The notes beneath the pieces are model-generated. The model was not told the DNA's origin. It made no database searches and worked only from the letters and a program-made list of their open reading frames with translations. A program made the position numbers and the translations under genes. Of a stretch of DNA of 64,000 bases, positions 30,860 through 42,215 are shown one piece after another. Position 1 is the first letter of the stretch, and each line of letters opens with the position of its first letter. This stretch comes from Heterohyrax brucei (Eukaryota; Chordata; Mammalia; Hyracoidea; Procaviidae), in contig CM053143.1 of the NCBI GenBank assembly GCA_028571685.1, positions 141,394,829 through 141,458,828 on the forward strand. The letters run 5' to 3'.

Positions 30860-31440
30860 TGAATCTTCCAATTATCTATTATTACATAACACATCACTAT
30901 AACTAGGCACAAAAACAATCACCATTTTGTTATATTCACATGTTTTAAATCAGGAATTTGGACAGAGCACAATGGAGTATGACTTGTCTCTTCCCTGTAA
31001 TGTCAGGGGTCTCAGCTCAGAAGACTTGAACAGCGTGGGGTGATATGAACACCTGGGGGATAGCACACTTGAAAACTTCTGCAGTCAGAAGTCTTTTACC
31101 TACATCTGGCACTTGGCTCAGCTTGGGACATTGAGCTGGTTTGCTAATGACTGAAGTTCCTCACAGCATGATGTTTCAGGGCCACTGAATTTCTTATGAG
31201 ATGTTGTAAGTCTCAAGGCAAGTGTTTCAGTAAAACAGCTTGGAAATTGGAAAGCTGTATGGTCTTTTATGTCCTAGCCCTAAAAGTCACACAATGTTTC
31301 TTCTGTCATGCTTTATCAGTCAATGCCCACATAACCCCGTAGATTAAAGTGGAGTGCATGTAGACTTCATCTCTTAATGGCAAGAATTCAAAGACTTTGT
31401 GGCTATATCTCAAAATCAGTAGACTTTGCCTTTTAATTTG
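30860..31440 (-). repeat. Old LTR-like mammalian repeat, unclassified
   Basis: Begins 'ttatctattattacataaca' and contains 'ggggtctcagctcagaagac', 'gatgtttcagggccact' and 'ttctgtcatgctttatcagt'. I recognise the pattern as a widespread old mammalian repeat (MaLR or similar) but cannot name the family. Confidence 0.5.
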
Positions 31441-31469
31441 TGTGCATTTTTCAGAATTTTGAAACTCCT

Positions 31470-31683
31470 CAGAAACACCAAAGTTCTCTGAGTGGCCAAC
31501 ATGGTTTGCACCTGACTACCTGAAGGGTGTGGATTTGAACTCACACAGTGGCCATGGAGGAAAAGTCCAGCAATCTACCTCCATAAAGATGACAGCCAAG
31601 AAAACTCCTTGGAGCAGTTCTGCTATATAAACATGGGATCTTCATGAGTCATAATTCACTCAGCATTAGCAGGTCTGGTTTTA
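31470..31683 (+). mobile_element. AfroSINE (long subtype)
   Basis: Plus-strand copy with diverged head, 'gaaaagtccagcaatctacc', 'gatgacagccaagaaaactc', and tail 'cttcatgagtcataattcac'. Confidence 0.7.
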
Positions 31684-31699
31684 GTTTTAGGAGGCATGA

Positions 31700-32055
31700 A
31701 GAGATGGTTGTCAGTGGTTTACCGGCAGAGCTATCATCTTCTGATATAGACCCAGGTTCGATTCCCAGTCAGCACATGTCATTCTAAAGCCATCTTCTGT
31801 TGGTTTCTGGAGGCTTGTATATAACTATGATACTGAATAAGTTTCAGCAGAGCTTCCCTACTAAGATGGACTAGGAAGAAAGGCCTGGTAGTCTGGTTCT
31901 GAATATTAGCCAGTGAAAATCCTGTGGATTTCAATAGTTTAATCACTAACTCATTGATCATGAGGGTGGCACAAGGCTTGGCAGCATTTGGATCTGTTGT
32001 GCATGGGACTGCGTGAACGTCTGGCTGACTCACCAATAGCTGACAACAAGGGACA
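31700..32055 (+). mobile_element. tRNA-Gly-derived SINE with RTE-like tail
   Basis: The first roughly 75 bases resemble tRNA-Gly: a box A-like 'gtcagtggtttaccggcaga' and a box B 'ggttcgattcc' at 31755-31765. A body follows ('tggaggcttgtatataacta', 'gtttcagcagagcttcccta', 'aagaaaggcctggtagtctg') and then a 3' part ('gtgcatgggactgcgtgaac') that resembles the RTE 3' end. It is a different family from the common AfroSINEs here. It is a retroposon, not a functional tRNA gene, because the anticodon stem is not preserved. Confidence 0.75.
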
Positions 32056-32587
32056 CCAATCTATGTATTCTCATGAGGCAGAAGGTAAGTGGCAATGAAA
32101 CTATAGGGCAGCACTCCAGGATGTATTTCCCTAACTGCCCTCTGAAATGTAGATAGTAACAGGAATAAACCTTAAAAGTAGCACTTTACCTGATACCCAA
32201 GAACAGAACATCCACCGGACTCTGGTATGAATGTCTGTATCTTGATAGGTAGTCAGGTTGTTGTCTCAAAGCAGCACACAGCTAGAGGTGGGGGAGAGAG
32301 AATCAGAAATGCCCTGACCCACTCAATCCCTTGAATGCGTATCAGGCAAGACTCACTACGTCTCCTGGGCTTTAAGGAAGCATTTCCCTCCTTTAGCCTA
32401 GAAATACCAAAAAGCTCCCTTGCATTAACCCACGACAAAGTACTCTGCTTCTGAATAGCTTCTCTCCAATCTCTTTAAGTTTCCCTGGTCGCAGGAGAGA
32501 GGAAGGAGAAAGTCTCAACCCACCAGGACGTAGCCAAAGCCCTACTGTCTCTATTTCACTGAGGAAGAAAGGCAGCAGATAAGATAA

Positions 32588-33205
32588 TGTCTTAGTTATC
32601 CAGGGCTTCTGTGACAAATACCGCAGTGGGTGACTGTAACAGACAAGAAGTTATTCTTTCACAGTCTAGGAGGCTTGAAGTCCAAATTCAGGGTGCCAGT
32701 TTCAGGGGGAATGGGCTCTTTCTTTGTCTGCATCAGTAGAAGGTTCTCTTCACCCATCTTTGCCTAGTCTAAGAGCTTCTCAGCCCAGGAACATCATGTC
32801 CAAAGAAAAAACTCCCCTCATGGTTCTCCATTCTTAATGATAGGAGGTCCCTCTCTGCCTCTATTTGATTCTCTCTTTTACGTCTCAAAAGAGATTGACT
32901 CAAAATAAAACCTAATCCTATAGACTGACTCCTGCTATACTAACATGAATGCCTCTAGTCCTGCCTCAGTAACAGCGTTTGTTATTGTGAGGTGTCGTCG
33001 AATTGGTTCCCAGTCATAGTGACTCTATGTACCACGAACAAAACACTGCTTGGTCTTGAGCCATCACAGAGGTTAGGATTTATAACAACAGGATAATCAC
33101 ATCAGATCACAGAATGGTGGACAGTCACACAATACTGGGAATCATGGCCTAGCTGAATTGATGCATATTTTTGAGGTAACACAATTCAATCAATGACAGA
33201 TAGTT
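32588..33205 (-). mobile_element. MaLR-type LTR, solo
   Basis: Reversed relative to 19545-20062: 'ttagttatccagggcttctg', 'cacagtctaggaggcttgaa', and later 'gaatcatggcctagctgaat' with an ending 'caattcaatcaatgacag'. It is split by an RTE/SINE-tail fragment at about 32975-33070 (ctatgtaccacgaacaaaac). Confidence 0.68.
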
Positions 33206-33720
33206 TTAGGGAAAGTTATTCACAGAGAAGTTCAAGAAAATCGGGCTTGCTGATCAGGAAAGCCAAGGAGGTGACAGTTGTTGAGGAGTCACTAAAGACA
33301 ACGTTCTGTGTCATGATATTTTCAGGGTTGGCAATGTTCCTGATCCAGTTCTTTCTACTGTTATGTCATGATGCTTCACCACCATTAAAACTTAAAACTT
33401 TAATGGGGCCACTTGCTATATACAAGATGCATTCCAACCCCATAATGTATCTAACTCCTGAGTTCACTTCAGGCAAGTTGTCTCTTGTGTCTCTAACCTG
33501 CTGTGTTTTAGAATGGAGAAAGGACAACTTGGTGTCTGAAAATCTTGACTGTAATTTCAAAGGAAGATCAGAGATAAGCTGGTTACTTTAATGTAGAGTT
33601 GCCAAATATTACATTTACACCGACTCGATGGCACTTGACTTGGCTTGGCATAGGATTTAAATACTTCAATCAGGATAGTCTATAATAATAATAATGTTCA
33701 TATGGTATTTGCCCTATAGC
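33206..33720. other. No gene; short RTE/SINE tail near 33618-33648
   Basis: A 132-codon frame spans 33193-33591 without recognisable homology. 'cgactcgatggcacttgact' at 33621 is an RTE/SINE tail fragment. Confidence 0.4.
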
Positions 33721-33724
33721 TAAG

Positions 33725-33910
33725 TATGGTACATACCTTATTTCATTTCATCCTCACCACAGTGTGGGTTTTATGTAAGCTGTTACCGTCATTATCATCA
33801 CTGTCATCATATAAAAGAAGAAACTGTGACCCAGAAAGCTAAATGACTTGCTCAAGATTCCGTAAACTGGCATTTGAGCCCAGATAGTCTAGCACCAGAG
33901 ACCATTCACT
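33725..33910 (+). repeat. MIR relic
   Basis: MIR order: 'ttcatttcatcctcaccac', 'agaagaaactgtgacccaga', 'aagctaaatgacttgctcaa', then 'gcatttgagcccagatagtc'. Confidence 0.72.
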
Positions 33911-33944
33911 TCATGACTATCCTAGAGGGAGTTTCTGTTATTGT

Positions 33945-34015
33945 TGTGTTGTTAGGTGCTGTTGAGATGGTTCCTACTCATGGTCACACTATGTACAGCA
34001 CTAGAAAACACTACT
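33945..34015 (-). mobile_element. RTE 3'-tail fragment
   Basis: 'gtgttgttaggtgctgttga' and 'ctatgtacagcactagaaaa' match the reversed RTE 3' end. Confidence 0.65.
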
Positions 34016-34059
34016 CATCTCGTTAAGACCATGGAAGAATTGTTAAACCACATGCTTAA

Positions 34060-34250
34060 ACACAGGGAATTATTGGGTGGTACAAATGGCTAGTGCACTC
34101 AGCTGCTAACCTAGAGTTTGGGGGTTCAAGTCTACCCAGGACTGCCTTGGAAGAAATACCCGGTCATTTATTGCTGAAAATTCAGACACTGAAAACTCGA
34201 TGGAGCACAGTTCTCTGATCTACGTGGAGTTGCCTTAACAGCAACAAGTG
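34060..34250 (+). mobile_element. AfroSINE ('ctgaaaa' body subtype)
   Basis: Plus-strand copy: 'aaatggctagtgcactcagc', 'ggaagaaatacccggtcatt', 'gctgaaaattcagacactga', tail 'acgtggagttgccttaacag'. Confidence 0.72.
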
Positions 34251-34254
34251 TCCT

Positions 34255-35200
34255 GCTGTAGAGGGAAAAGTTAAGAGGATAACAGGAAGATTAAGAAATG
34301 CCACATTAAATGTTTGCAGTGATGTTTGTCTAACTTTAGAAGGAAATGTTAAATACTATTAATTTTTATGAATCATGACCACGGTCTTCACCCAGCTTCC
34401 GCTTTGAGGATTTCTTTAACTCTGAGGATGGCTGTCCACATCTGCAGTGCCCACTGAGTTCATGTTTACCCCATGTGACAGAACCTCCAAATGTGGAAAC
34501 ACACATTTATGTCTTCAGTTTCAGGAGGTATGAACTCTGTTTCTTTCTTCCTCCTCTAGAGTTTTTTTTCCTCCTGTTCCATCTTTCTGCTTCTTTATCT
34601 TCTTCTCCCTAATCTTTTCTTTTCTCCTTTCCCACAACCTATTTAGGCATGAAAAGATGCCGGAAGAAAGACATTTGCTTTGGGAGGAGAATAGGAAAAA
34701 AAAAAAGAAAGAAAGAAAGAAAAAATGAGCTTGCCAAGTAAAAGAAAAACTCCAGTTGTCCACACAGGGCTTCTTCATGGAAATACTGGCATTTACAAGG
34801 CTTTATAGCATCTCTCTCTCTTTTCCTTCAGGAAAAACAAAGTTGATGTAAACAGCTGGAGACTGTAACTTGAAAAACCAAGAGAGTAAGATGAATAAAA
34901 CTTCCTGTTTTCCTCTCCTATCCTGGTCTACAGGGGGTTGGCCTATAAGGCTGCCTTCCAAACCAGATGTTAGATTCCCAAAGCTTGTTTCAGAGTCTGT
35001 GCATATCAATTATTCTTTACACAGCGTGGTTAGATCTTAGATTCAGTTATGATGAGCATGCCAGAACCAAGCGCCTGCTGGGACAGAGACCCTCTGGGAA
35101 AAGCAGGGGACATGTGGCCAGCATATGACATGGGATGAATGAGGTGCTGTCTAAGTTAGACTGCTGTTTAATTCTCTCCTGTCACAATCTAAATTACATG
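34255..35200. other. Mostly unique sequence, no gene
   Basis: About 950 bp with no recognised transposon except a short A/GAAA tract at about 34697-34727. No supported reading frame. Confidence 0.45.
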
Positions 35201-35204
35201 TAAC

Positions 35205-35335
35205 GTTTACAGAACTCTTCTATGCCAGGTACTGTGTTAAGACTCTAAATTATCTTGTCTAATCTGCATAACAACCCTATTAGGGATATATTATTGTCCC
35301 TGTTTTACAGACAAGGAAATCAGTATGTAACTCAT
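35205..35335 (+). repeat. MIR-like relic
   Basis: 'tgccaggtactgtgttaaga', 'ctgcataacaaccctattag' and 'gtccctgttttacagacaag' follow the MIR pattern. Confidence 0.65.
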
Positions 35336-35399
35336 TGTCCTGAAGTTTGCCAAACATCCTTAGAGAAATTAATTACCCGACCCTCATCTCCACACACCT

Positions 35400-35490
35400 A
35401 GAAAACCTTTTGGAGTACAGTTTTACTCTGAACACATACAGTTGCCATGAGTTAGAGTCAACTCAACAACAATGACTTTAGTCTTGGTTT
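35400..35490 (+). mobile_element. AfroSINE 3' fragment
   Basis: 'gccatgagttagagtcaact' with preceding body segment; the head is missing. Confidence 0.6.
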
Positions 35491-35504
35491 TAGTTCCCAC
35501 ACTA

Positions 35505-35715
35505 GGAATCCCTGTGTGGTGCCAACAGTTAAGTGCTCAGGTGTCAAAGGAGAAGTTGGTAGTTTGAACATACCCAGAGTCACCTGAAGAAGGCCTGGTG
35601 ACCTTCTTCCTAAAAGTTATAGCTTTGAAAATCCCAAGGAGCCCAGTTCCAGTTTGTAATACACAGGATCACCATGAATGGGAATTGACTGGATAGCAAC
35701 TGGTTTTTGTTTTAT
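35505..35715 (+). mobile_element. AfroSINE (long subtype)
   Basis: Plus-strand copy: 'atccctgtgtggtgccaaca', 'aaggcctggtgaccttcttc', 'aagttatagctttgaaaatc', tail 'atgggaattgactggatagc'. Confidence 0.78.
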
Positions 35716-35734
35716 TTATTTTTTTTATTAAGAC

Positions 35735-36414
35735 AACATACCAAGTGTCACCCTCCACCTCTTCCCTACTCTTGATTCTGCTTTGTTTCAAAAATTTTAA
35801 TACTTGGAAAAGAAAAACATTAATAGAGAAGCCCCATTCTCCGGAAAGGAGATACAGCCTGCACTGCTTCCAGCTCCTGTCTGAGTTGCTGGTCACGCTG
35901 CTTTTCTTCTTGGCTGATTATCCTCTATGGAGACGTGTGATACTGAATTTAAAAGGTGTGTCTGCTTCTCTGAGGTCACACCCAGCTGATACACCCCAGC
36001 CCCTACCAGCAATAATGCAGGAGCCATTCAGCCTCTGCTCAGCCCTTTTCCAGCCTCTCTGTCCTGTCTCTTCTCCCCAGATGTGTAACCTAGAGCAGGC
36101 AGGGCATACCCCTTCATGGTAAAACTCTTAAATGCTCAAAAAGATCATAAAAATTAGCACAAAGACTGCCATCCATCTCTGTTTGGCCTTTTCATGCTTA
36201 GTAACAACCAACCAGCAGGATTAGAGGCTGAGTTACTATTAACAGTCCCTTCCCTGAAAAACTATGCAGCATGCTTTCAGTTGAAGCTGATTCTTGCCTG
36301 TTGACTAATTATTGGCAAAACATGGTCATCAAACATGGTTTTGTTTTGGTGGGGACCCCAAAATAAATAGGTAAATAAATAGCATAATTTTCAAATTGAA
36401 AAGCAAACTGACCA
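35735..36414. other. No gene or recognised element
   Basis: Apparently unique. A 125-codon frame at 35745-36122 has no recognisable motif or homology, so I do not call it. Confidence 0.45.
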
Positions 36415-36580
36415 AAAAAAAACCCAACTCATTACAATCAAGTAAATTCTGACTCATAGAGACCATTTAGGACAGAGTAGAACTTCCCCGTGGAGTTTCC
36501 AAAGAGCATTTGATGGATTCAAACTGCTAATCTTTTTGTTAGCAGCCTGAACTCTTAACCACTATGTCACCAAGGCTCTG
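36415..36580 (-). mobile_element. AfroSINE
   Basis: Minus-strand copy: 'ttaggacagagtagaacttc', 'ctaatctttttgttagcagc', 'aaccactatgtcaccaagg'. Confidence 0.83.
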
Positions 36581-36589
36581 GAAAGGAAA

Positions 36590-37798
36590 CCAAGGATCAA
36601 TTCTTCGGCTACTGATGGATACCTACCAATAGACTTCAACGCATGGCTGCGTGCCCTCCAAGTCAGGGTCAACTTGAGTCTTCCCTTCCCCCCGCAGTCA
36701 GCCACGTGCCCCAGAATGAGCAGATCAGCTCACTTGCAGCACCTGGCCCTGCACACCGTGCTTTTCAAGGAACGGGAAAAAGAAGTTCTTTCGTATGAAG
36801 CTCAGGTAACCTCAGAAGTTTCATTCCCACCCTGAGGCTAGTGTTTGAGGCTCAGAATCTGGAAACTTCTGACTTAAATGAAGACGAAAAAAAAGGAAAA
36901 CAGAACAAATTTCTTTACTCCATAACTTCTCAGAGCTGTTAATAGTTGGATGTCACCCGGAGTTCCTGCCTTTCTCTACTTAAGTGCGTTAGAGAATTAC
37001 AAAGGTTTCTGTAGAAAACAAAAGAAGTCATCCACTGAGGAAGCAGAAAAACAAGATTTTAAGGAAGCAAAAGGGAATCAAACTTGATTATCAAGGATTG
37101 GATATTAGTTTCTGAGCCTCACAGGAAGACACTGCGGTGGGAGCTCCTTTTCACCGTAGACAAATCTGAACCTTAAAAAAAAGAAGCAAGCTCTGGACTC
37201 CTTGCAACATTGGCCCACCACACTGAAGAATCCTGTTGCTCATTTCAGGAGGGAGGGAAAGGAAATAGTTTTATGTCTCCTATCTTTAGGGTACAGAGCT
37301 AACTAAATGATGGCTTGAGGTGATTAATATAAAAGTATATTAGTCATCTTTGAAAATGACCCCCAATTCTCTGTCATTTGCAACAAAGAGGGTTGCTTTT
37401 GTTGGCAGTGACTCTGCTGGGCTCTGCTGACTGGGTCTCCTTCCTTTGGAATACAGGCTGAAGGAGCAGCTTCTATTTGCAATATAATGTTTGCTCAACC
37501 AAGGGTGGAGGTAGGAAAGGTTGGCAGAAACAATAGCTTCTGGTTCAATATACAGTAAGTCATATTCATTTCTATCTTATTAACCAAAGCACGTCACATG
37601 GCCAAGCCTCACATCAAAGGGCGGTACATTCCCACTTTTAGATAAAGCCTGGAATATCCATCACAGTGGGCAGGATATACAACTTTTATAGAAAGGGACA
37701 GTGATGAGAACATTCGGCAAAAACACTGTCCACAAAGTTTTTCTGTATTGCTGAAGCCTAGGAAATATCAAACCACCTCTCATATGTCTTAGTTTCCT
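36590..37798. other. Unique repeat-poor stretch
   Basis: About 1.2 kb without a recognised transposon and with locally higher GC. No supported reading frame. It lies directly beside the RTE insertion. A possible conserved or regulatory block, by inference only. Confidence 0.4.
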
Positions 37799-40700
37799 GT
37801 TGTTAGGTGCCATTGAGTGAGTTCTGAATCATAGCAACCCTATGTACAATAGAATGAAACACTGCACAGTCTTGTACTGTTTCACAGTCTTTGCCATGTT
37901 TGAACCCATTGTTGCAACCACTGCGTCAACCCATGTTGTTGAAGAACTTCCTTTCTTCCACTGACCCTCTGCTCTACTGAGCATGATGTTTTTCGGCAGG
38001 GTCTGATCTCTCTTGATAGCATGCCCAAAGTACACAACAAGTCTTGCCATCCTTGCTTCTACAGAATATTCTGACTACACTTCTTCCGAGAAGAATTTTG
38101 TTCAGTCTTCTGTAGTCCAAGATATATTCAATATTTTTCTCCAGTGTCATAGTTCAAAGATATCAATTCTTCTTTGGTCTTCCTTAGTTGCTGTCCAGCT
38201 TTCACTTGGATAAGACGCAATTGAAAATACCCAACTGCACTTTGGTCCTCAAAGTAACATCTTTGCTTTTCAACACTTCAGAGAAGTCTTTCATTGCAGA
38301 TTTTCCAATGCAGTATATCATTTGATTTTGCTTATTGGTCGGGTTGTGATGATCTTTGTTTTCTTTATGTTAAGGTATAATTCACACTGAAGGCTGTATT
38401 GTTTGATTTCAGCAATAAATACTTCAGATCCTCTTCACTTTCAGCAAGCAAGGATGCCTCATCTGCATAAAGCAGGTTGTTAGTGAGTCTTCTTTCAATC
38501 CTGATGCCCGTTTGTTCTTCATATAGTCCAGTTTCTGGATTATTTGCTCAGAATACAGACTGAATAAATATGGAGAAAGGATAAAACCCTGACACATATT
38601 TTTCCTTACTTTAAAGCAGGAGGTATTCCCTTGACCTATTTGTGTGACTGCCTTTTGATCTATTACAGGTTCCTTGTGAGCTCAATTAAGTAATCTTGGA
38701 ATTTCTGTTCTTCAAATTGTAAGCTATAATTTATTGTGATCCACAGTTGAAAGCTTTTCAGTAATCAATAAAACACAAGTAAACACCTTTCTGGTATTAT
38801 CCACTAATCAAGATCCATCTAACATCAGCAATGATATATCTCATTCCATGTCCTCTTGAATCTGACTTGAACTTCTGGTAGCCTCATGTTGATGTACTAC
38901 TGCAGCTGCTTCTGAATGATCTTCAGCAAAATTTTACTTGTGTGTGATATTAATGGTGTTGTTCAATAATTTTCACATTTTGTTGGATTGCCTTTCATTG
39001 GAGCAGGCAAAAATATGGATCTTTTACAGAAGTTTCTCAGCAGAGATGAGTGAGCACTTCCAGAAGTACATCTGTTTGTTGACACATCTCAATTGGTATT
39101 TTGTCAGTTCCTGGAGCTTTGTGTTTTGCCAACGCCTTCAGTGCAGCCTGGACTTTTTCCTTCAGCACTACCAGTTCTTGATCATATACTGCCCCGGGAA
39201 ATGGATGAACACTGGCCAATTATTTTTGATGTAGTGACTCTCTGTATTCCTTCCATCTTCTTTTTATATTTACTGTGTTCTTCAGTATTTTACCCAAAGA
39301 ATTCACCAGTATTGTTGCTGGAGGCTTGAATTATTTTCTTAATGTTTTCAGCTTGAGAAAATTCTGAAATATTCTTCTCTTATGGTTTTCCAGCTCCAAG
39401 ACTTTGCACATTTTATTGTAGTACTTTGTCTCCAGGCTGCCCTTCTTCTGTTCACCTCTTTTATGTGGTCATTTCTTTCATTCACTTTAGCTACTCTATG
39501 CTCAAGAGCAGCTAAAGAGTCTCTGACACCCATTTTGGTGTTTCCTTTCTTTCCCGCCTTTTTAATGACCTCTTACTTTCTTCATGTATGATGTCATTCC
39601 ACAACTCATCTGGTCATTGGTCATTAGTGTTCAACGTATCAAATCTATTCTTGAGATGACCTCTAAGTTCAGGTGTGATATACTCAAGGGCATACTTCAG
39701 CTCCAGTGGACTTGTTGTAATTTCCTTCTGCTTCAAATTGAACTTGCATATGAGCAACTGACGCTCTGTTCTGCATTCAGCCTGTGGCCTTGTTCTGACC
39801 GATAATATTGAACTTCTCCATCACCACTTTCCACAGATGCAGTCACTCTGATTTCTGTGTATTCCATCTGGCAAGGTCTACATGTAGAGTCACCATTTAT
39901 TTTGTTGGAAGAAGACATCTGCAGTGAATAAGTTGTTGATTTGGCAAATTCTATCATGGAATCTCTGGCATCATTTCTATCCCTGAGGCCTTATTTTCCA
40001 ACTGCTGATCCTTCTTCTTTGTTTCTAGCTTTTGCATTCCAATCTTAATTAGATGTCTGATCAATTTCATAGTGCAGAAATTGGTCAAAATCTTTAATTT
40101 CATCATGGTGTGTACATTTGAATAATAGTAATATTAACTGATCTTCTTTGCAGACATATGGATCTTATTCTATCACTGGCAGTGTTGTAACTTCAGGACA
40201 GATCTTGAAATATTCTTTTTAATGATGAACATAATGCCATTCCTCTTCAAGTTCTCATTTCCAGCATAATAGGCCACATGATTTTCTGATTTAAAATGCC
40301 CAATACCAGTCTACAAAGACTGCCAGTGAAGTTTGGGGATTCATCCTAAAAAATATTTTACATACCTCATTGCTGAATATAACTTAGGTCACCTTGAAAG
40401 TACTCCCCTTGGACTAGGCACACCAGTGCCTAGTCCACCCTTCAATGCAGTTTAGAACTCTATTTCTGGAATGGCCACCAGAGCTGTCATCATATTACCC
40501 TCGATGTCCTGTATATCATCAAAATGTTTTATCTTTTATGTAAAGAAAACAGTCATTGAGGGACAGATCAGGTGAGTAGGGAGGGTGTTCTAAGACAGTT
40601 ATTTGTTTACTGGCTAAGAACTCCCTCCCAGACAACTGTACAATTAAGTTCATGAATGTGACATCTTGTCACTGGGTGCAATGACCATTCCAGAAAGAGT

Positions 40701-41325
40701 TCCAAAATTGCTCTGAAGGGTAGACTAAGCTCTAGCTTCAGTGCATAGCCTCCCAAGGGGAGTACTTCTAAGGTGACCATAATAATATTCAACAATGATG
40801 CATGTAGCACTTAGAATAATTAAGTTTGTGGACATAATTATCAATCCTTGTATTTTAGCCCACTAATATCTAGGATACTGACATTAATCCATTCCATGTC
40901 ATTTTGATAACTTATAGTTTTCCTGGCTTTATACTTAGTACATCTCACATTCCAGTTATTAGTAGATGTTTTCTCATTTTGAGTTATACCACATCAGCAA
41001 GTGAAGGTCCTAAAAGCTTGACTCTACCACATGATTAAAGTCAACTCTACTTTGAGGATGCAGCTCTTCCTCAGTCACATTTTGAGTATCTTCCAACCTG
41101 AGGGATCCCTTTTCCAGCACTGTATCAGACAATGTTCTATTGCTAGTCATAAGATTTTCACTGGTGATTTTTTTCCAGAAGTCCCTCCAAGTCTGTCTTA
41201 GTCTAGAAGCTCCACTGGAATCTATCCATCAGGCATGACCCCTGCTGGTATTTGAAATACTACTCTCAAAGCTTTCAAAATCATAGCAACACACATGCCA
41301 CCACAGTACAACAAACAGACATCTA
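37799..41325 (-). mobile_element. RTE-class LINE, nearly full-length but degraded
   Basis: Minus-strand RTE of about 3 kb without its insertion. The 3' end is at 37799 (reversed 'gttgttaggtgccattgagt'). The RT domain lies around 38400-39200: its active-site block near 38445-38475 reads LLYADEASLLAESEEDLK in translation, with YADD changed to YADE. The C-terminal and linker parts lie on either side, and the APE-type endonuclease lies around 39600-40310. The 5' region runs from 40853 to about 41325. Many stops and small deletions; inactive. A mariner derivative is nested at 40314-40850. Its 3' end resembles the tail of the AfroSINEs, consistent with RTE-driven mobilisation of those SINEs. Confidence 0.85.
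40314..40850 (-). mobile_element. Mariner-derived foldback element (copy 2), nested in RTE
   Basis: Precisely bounded by TA at 40312-40313 and 40851-40852. The interrupted RTE text resumes directly ('caataccagtc' | 'tattttagcccactaatat'). The ends are long inverted repeats: 'caaagactgcc...' on the left matches the reverse of '...atcaatccttg' on the right. The transposase remnant is on the minus strand (gatcaggtgagtagggaggg is the reverse of the YSPDL region). It has the same left-end inverted duplication as copy 1 at 26022-26574. Confidence 0.88.
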
Positions 41326-41689
41326 GTAGATGTTTTTATACACATACACTTTTATTCACATATTATCATGTGGCAGATAGACACTGGACAAATAGCAGTG
41401 AATAAAAAAGACAGTTTGGGTCTTCATAGAACCTACTATTTCTCATTTTCAAAAACTGTTAATGAATTTCCACTTGGGACTTGCCAACTTCCTGCTCCTT
41501 AGCCTTACTTTTTAGATGCTCTTCAGTGCTATCTTTTCCTCCTTCACCTGCTCATTTGCACCACCTATGCTACCGCATCCCGTTATTCCAACTGTTCCAT
41601 CTCCTGAGGCCTATCACCCTTTCTATTTTTATGTAAACTCTCTTAAATTCTATACACTTCAAGGTGTATGGAGCTCAATTCTTTTTGCT
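41326..41689. other. No gene or recognised element
   Basis: About 360 bp of apparently unique, partly C/T-rich sequence. Confidence 0.4.
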
Positions 41690-41885
41690 GTTGTTTGTTG
41701 TTGCTGAGTCAGCTCTGCCTCATGATGACCCCGTATGTAACAGAATGAAACCCTGCCCAGACCTGGACCTCTTCCATGGTATTTCATCTATTTGAGCCTG
41801 TTGTTGTCACTGTTTGGTCACTTCATGTCGTTGAGGTTTTCCACATTTTCACCGACACTCTGCTTCCTCAAATTCAACTTTCAGT
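41690..41885 (-). mobile_element. RTE 3' end, minus half of a foldback
   Basis: Reversed RTE tail: 'tgttgctgagtcagctctgc', 'gtaacagaatgaaaccctgc', 'gagcctgttgttgtcactgt', up to about 'cttcctcaaattc'. Confidence 0.68.
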
Positions 41886-41894
41886 TCCTGTTAT

Positions 41895-42215
41895 TGAGTA
41901 TGGACTCCCAGAAGAACAAACAAATCTGTCTTGGAAGAAGTACAGGCAGAACACGTCTTAGACGGGAGGACAGAGAGACTTTGTCTCACTTTGGATGTGT
42001 TATTAGGCAAGACCAATCCCAAGAATGACAGCACACTGAGTGAAGTAAAAAGTCAGTGCAAAAGAGGTAAACCCTCAACAAGACTGACAGTGTCTGCAAC
42101 AATGGCCTTACCCGTACCTTCCTGATGGCATAGGATCAGGCAATGTTTCCTTTTGCTATATAAAGGGTCACTATGAGTTGGAATTGACTTGACATCACCT
42201 AACAACAGCAGTAAC
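41895..42215 (+). mobile_element. RTE 3' end, plus half of a foldback
   Basis: 'tggactcccagaagaacaaa', 'ttggaagaagtacaggcaga', and the tail 'actatgagttggaattgact', 'tgacatcacctaacaacagc'. With 41690-41885 it gives two opposed RTE 3' ends about 10 bp apart. Confidence 0.75.

Noticed and set aside
31700-31775. Possible tRNA-Gly gene
   Set aside because: Box A and B are recognisable, but the anticodon and acceptor stems are not preserved and a SINE body follows directly.
33193-33591. 132-codon plus-strand frame
   Set aside because: Its start lies in LTR sequence and no recognised motif follows; this length is expected by chance in 64 kb.
35745-36122. 125-codon plus-strand frame
   Set aside because: No recognisable protein features; begins just after a SINE tail.
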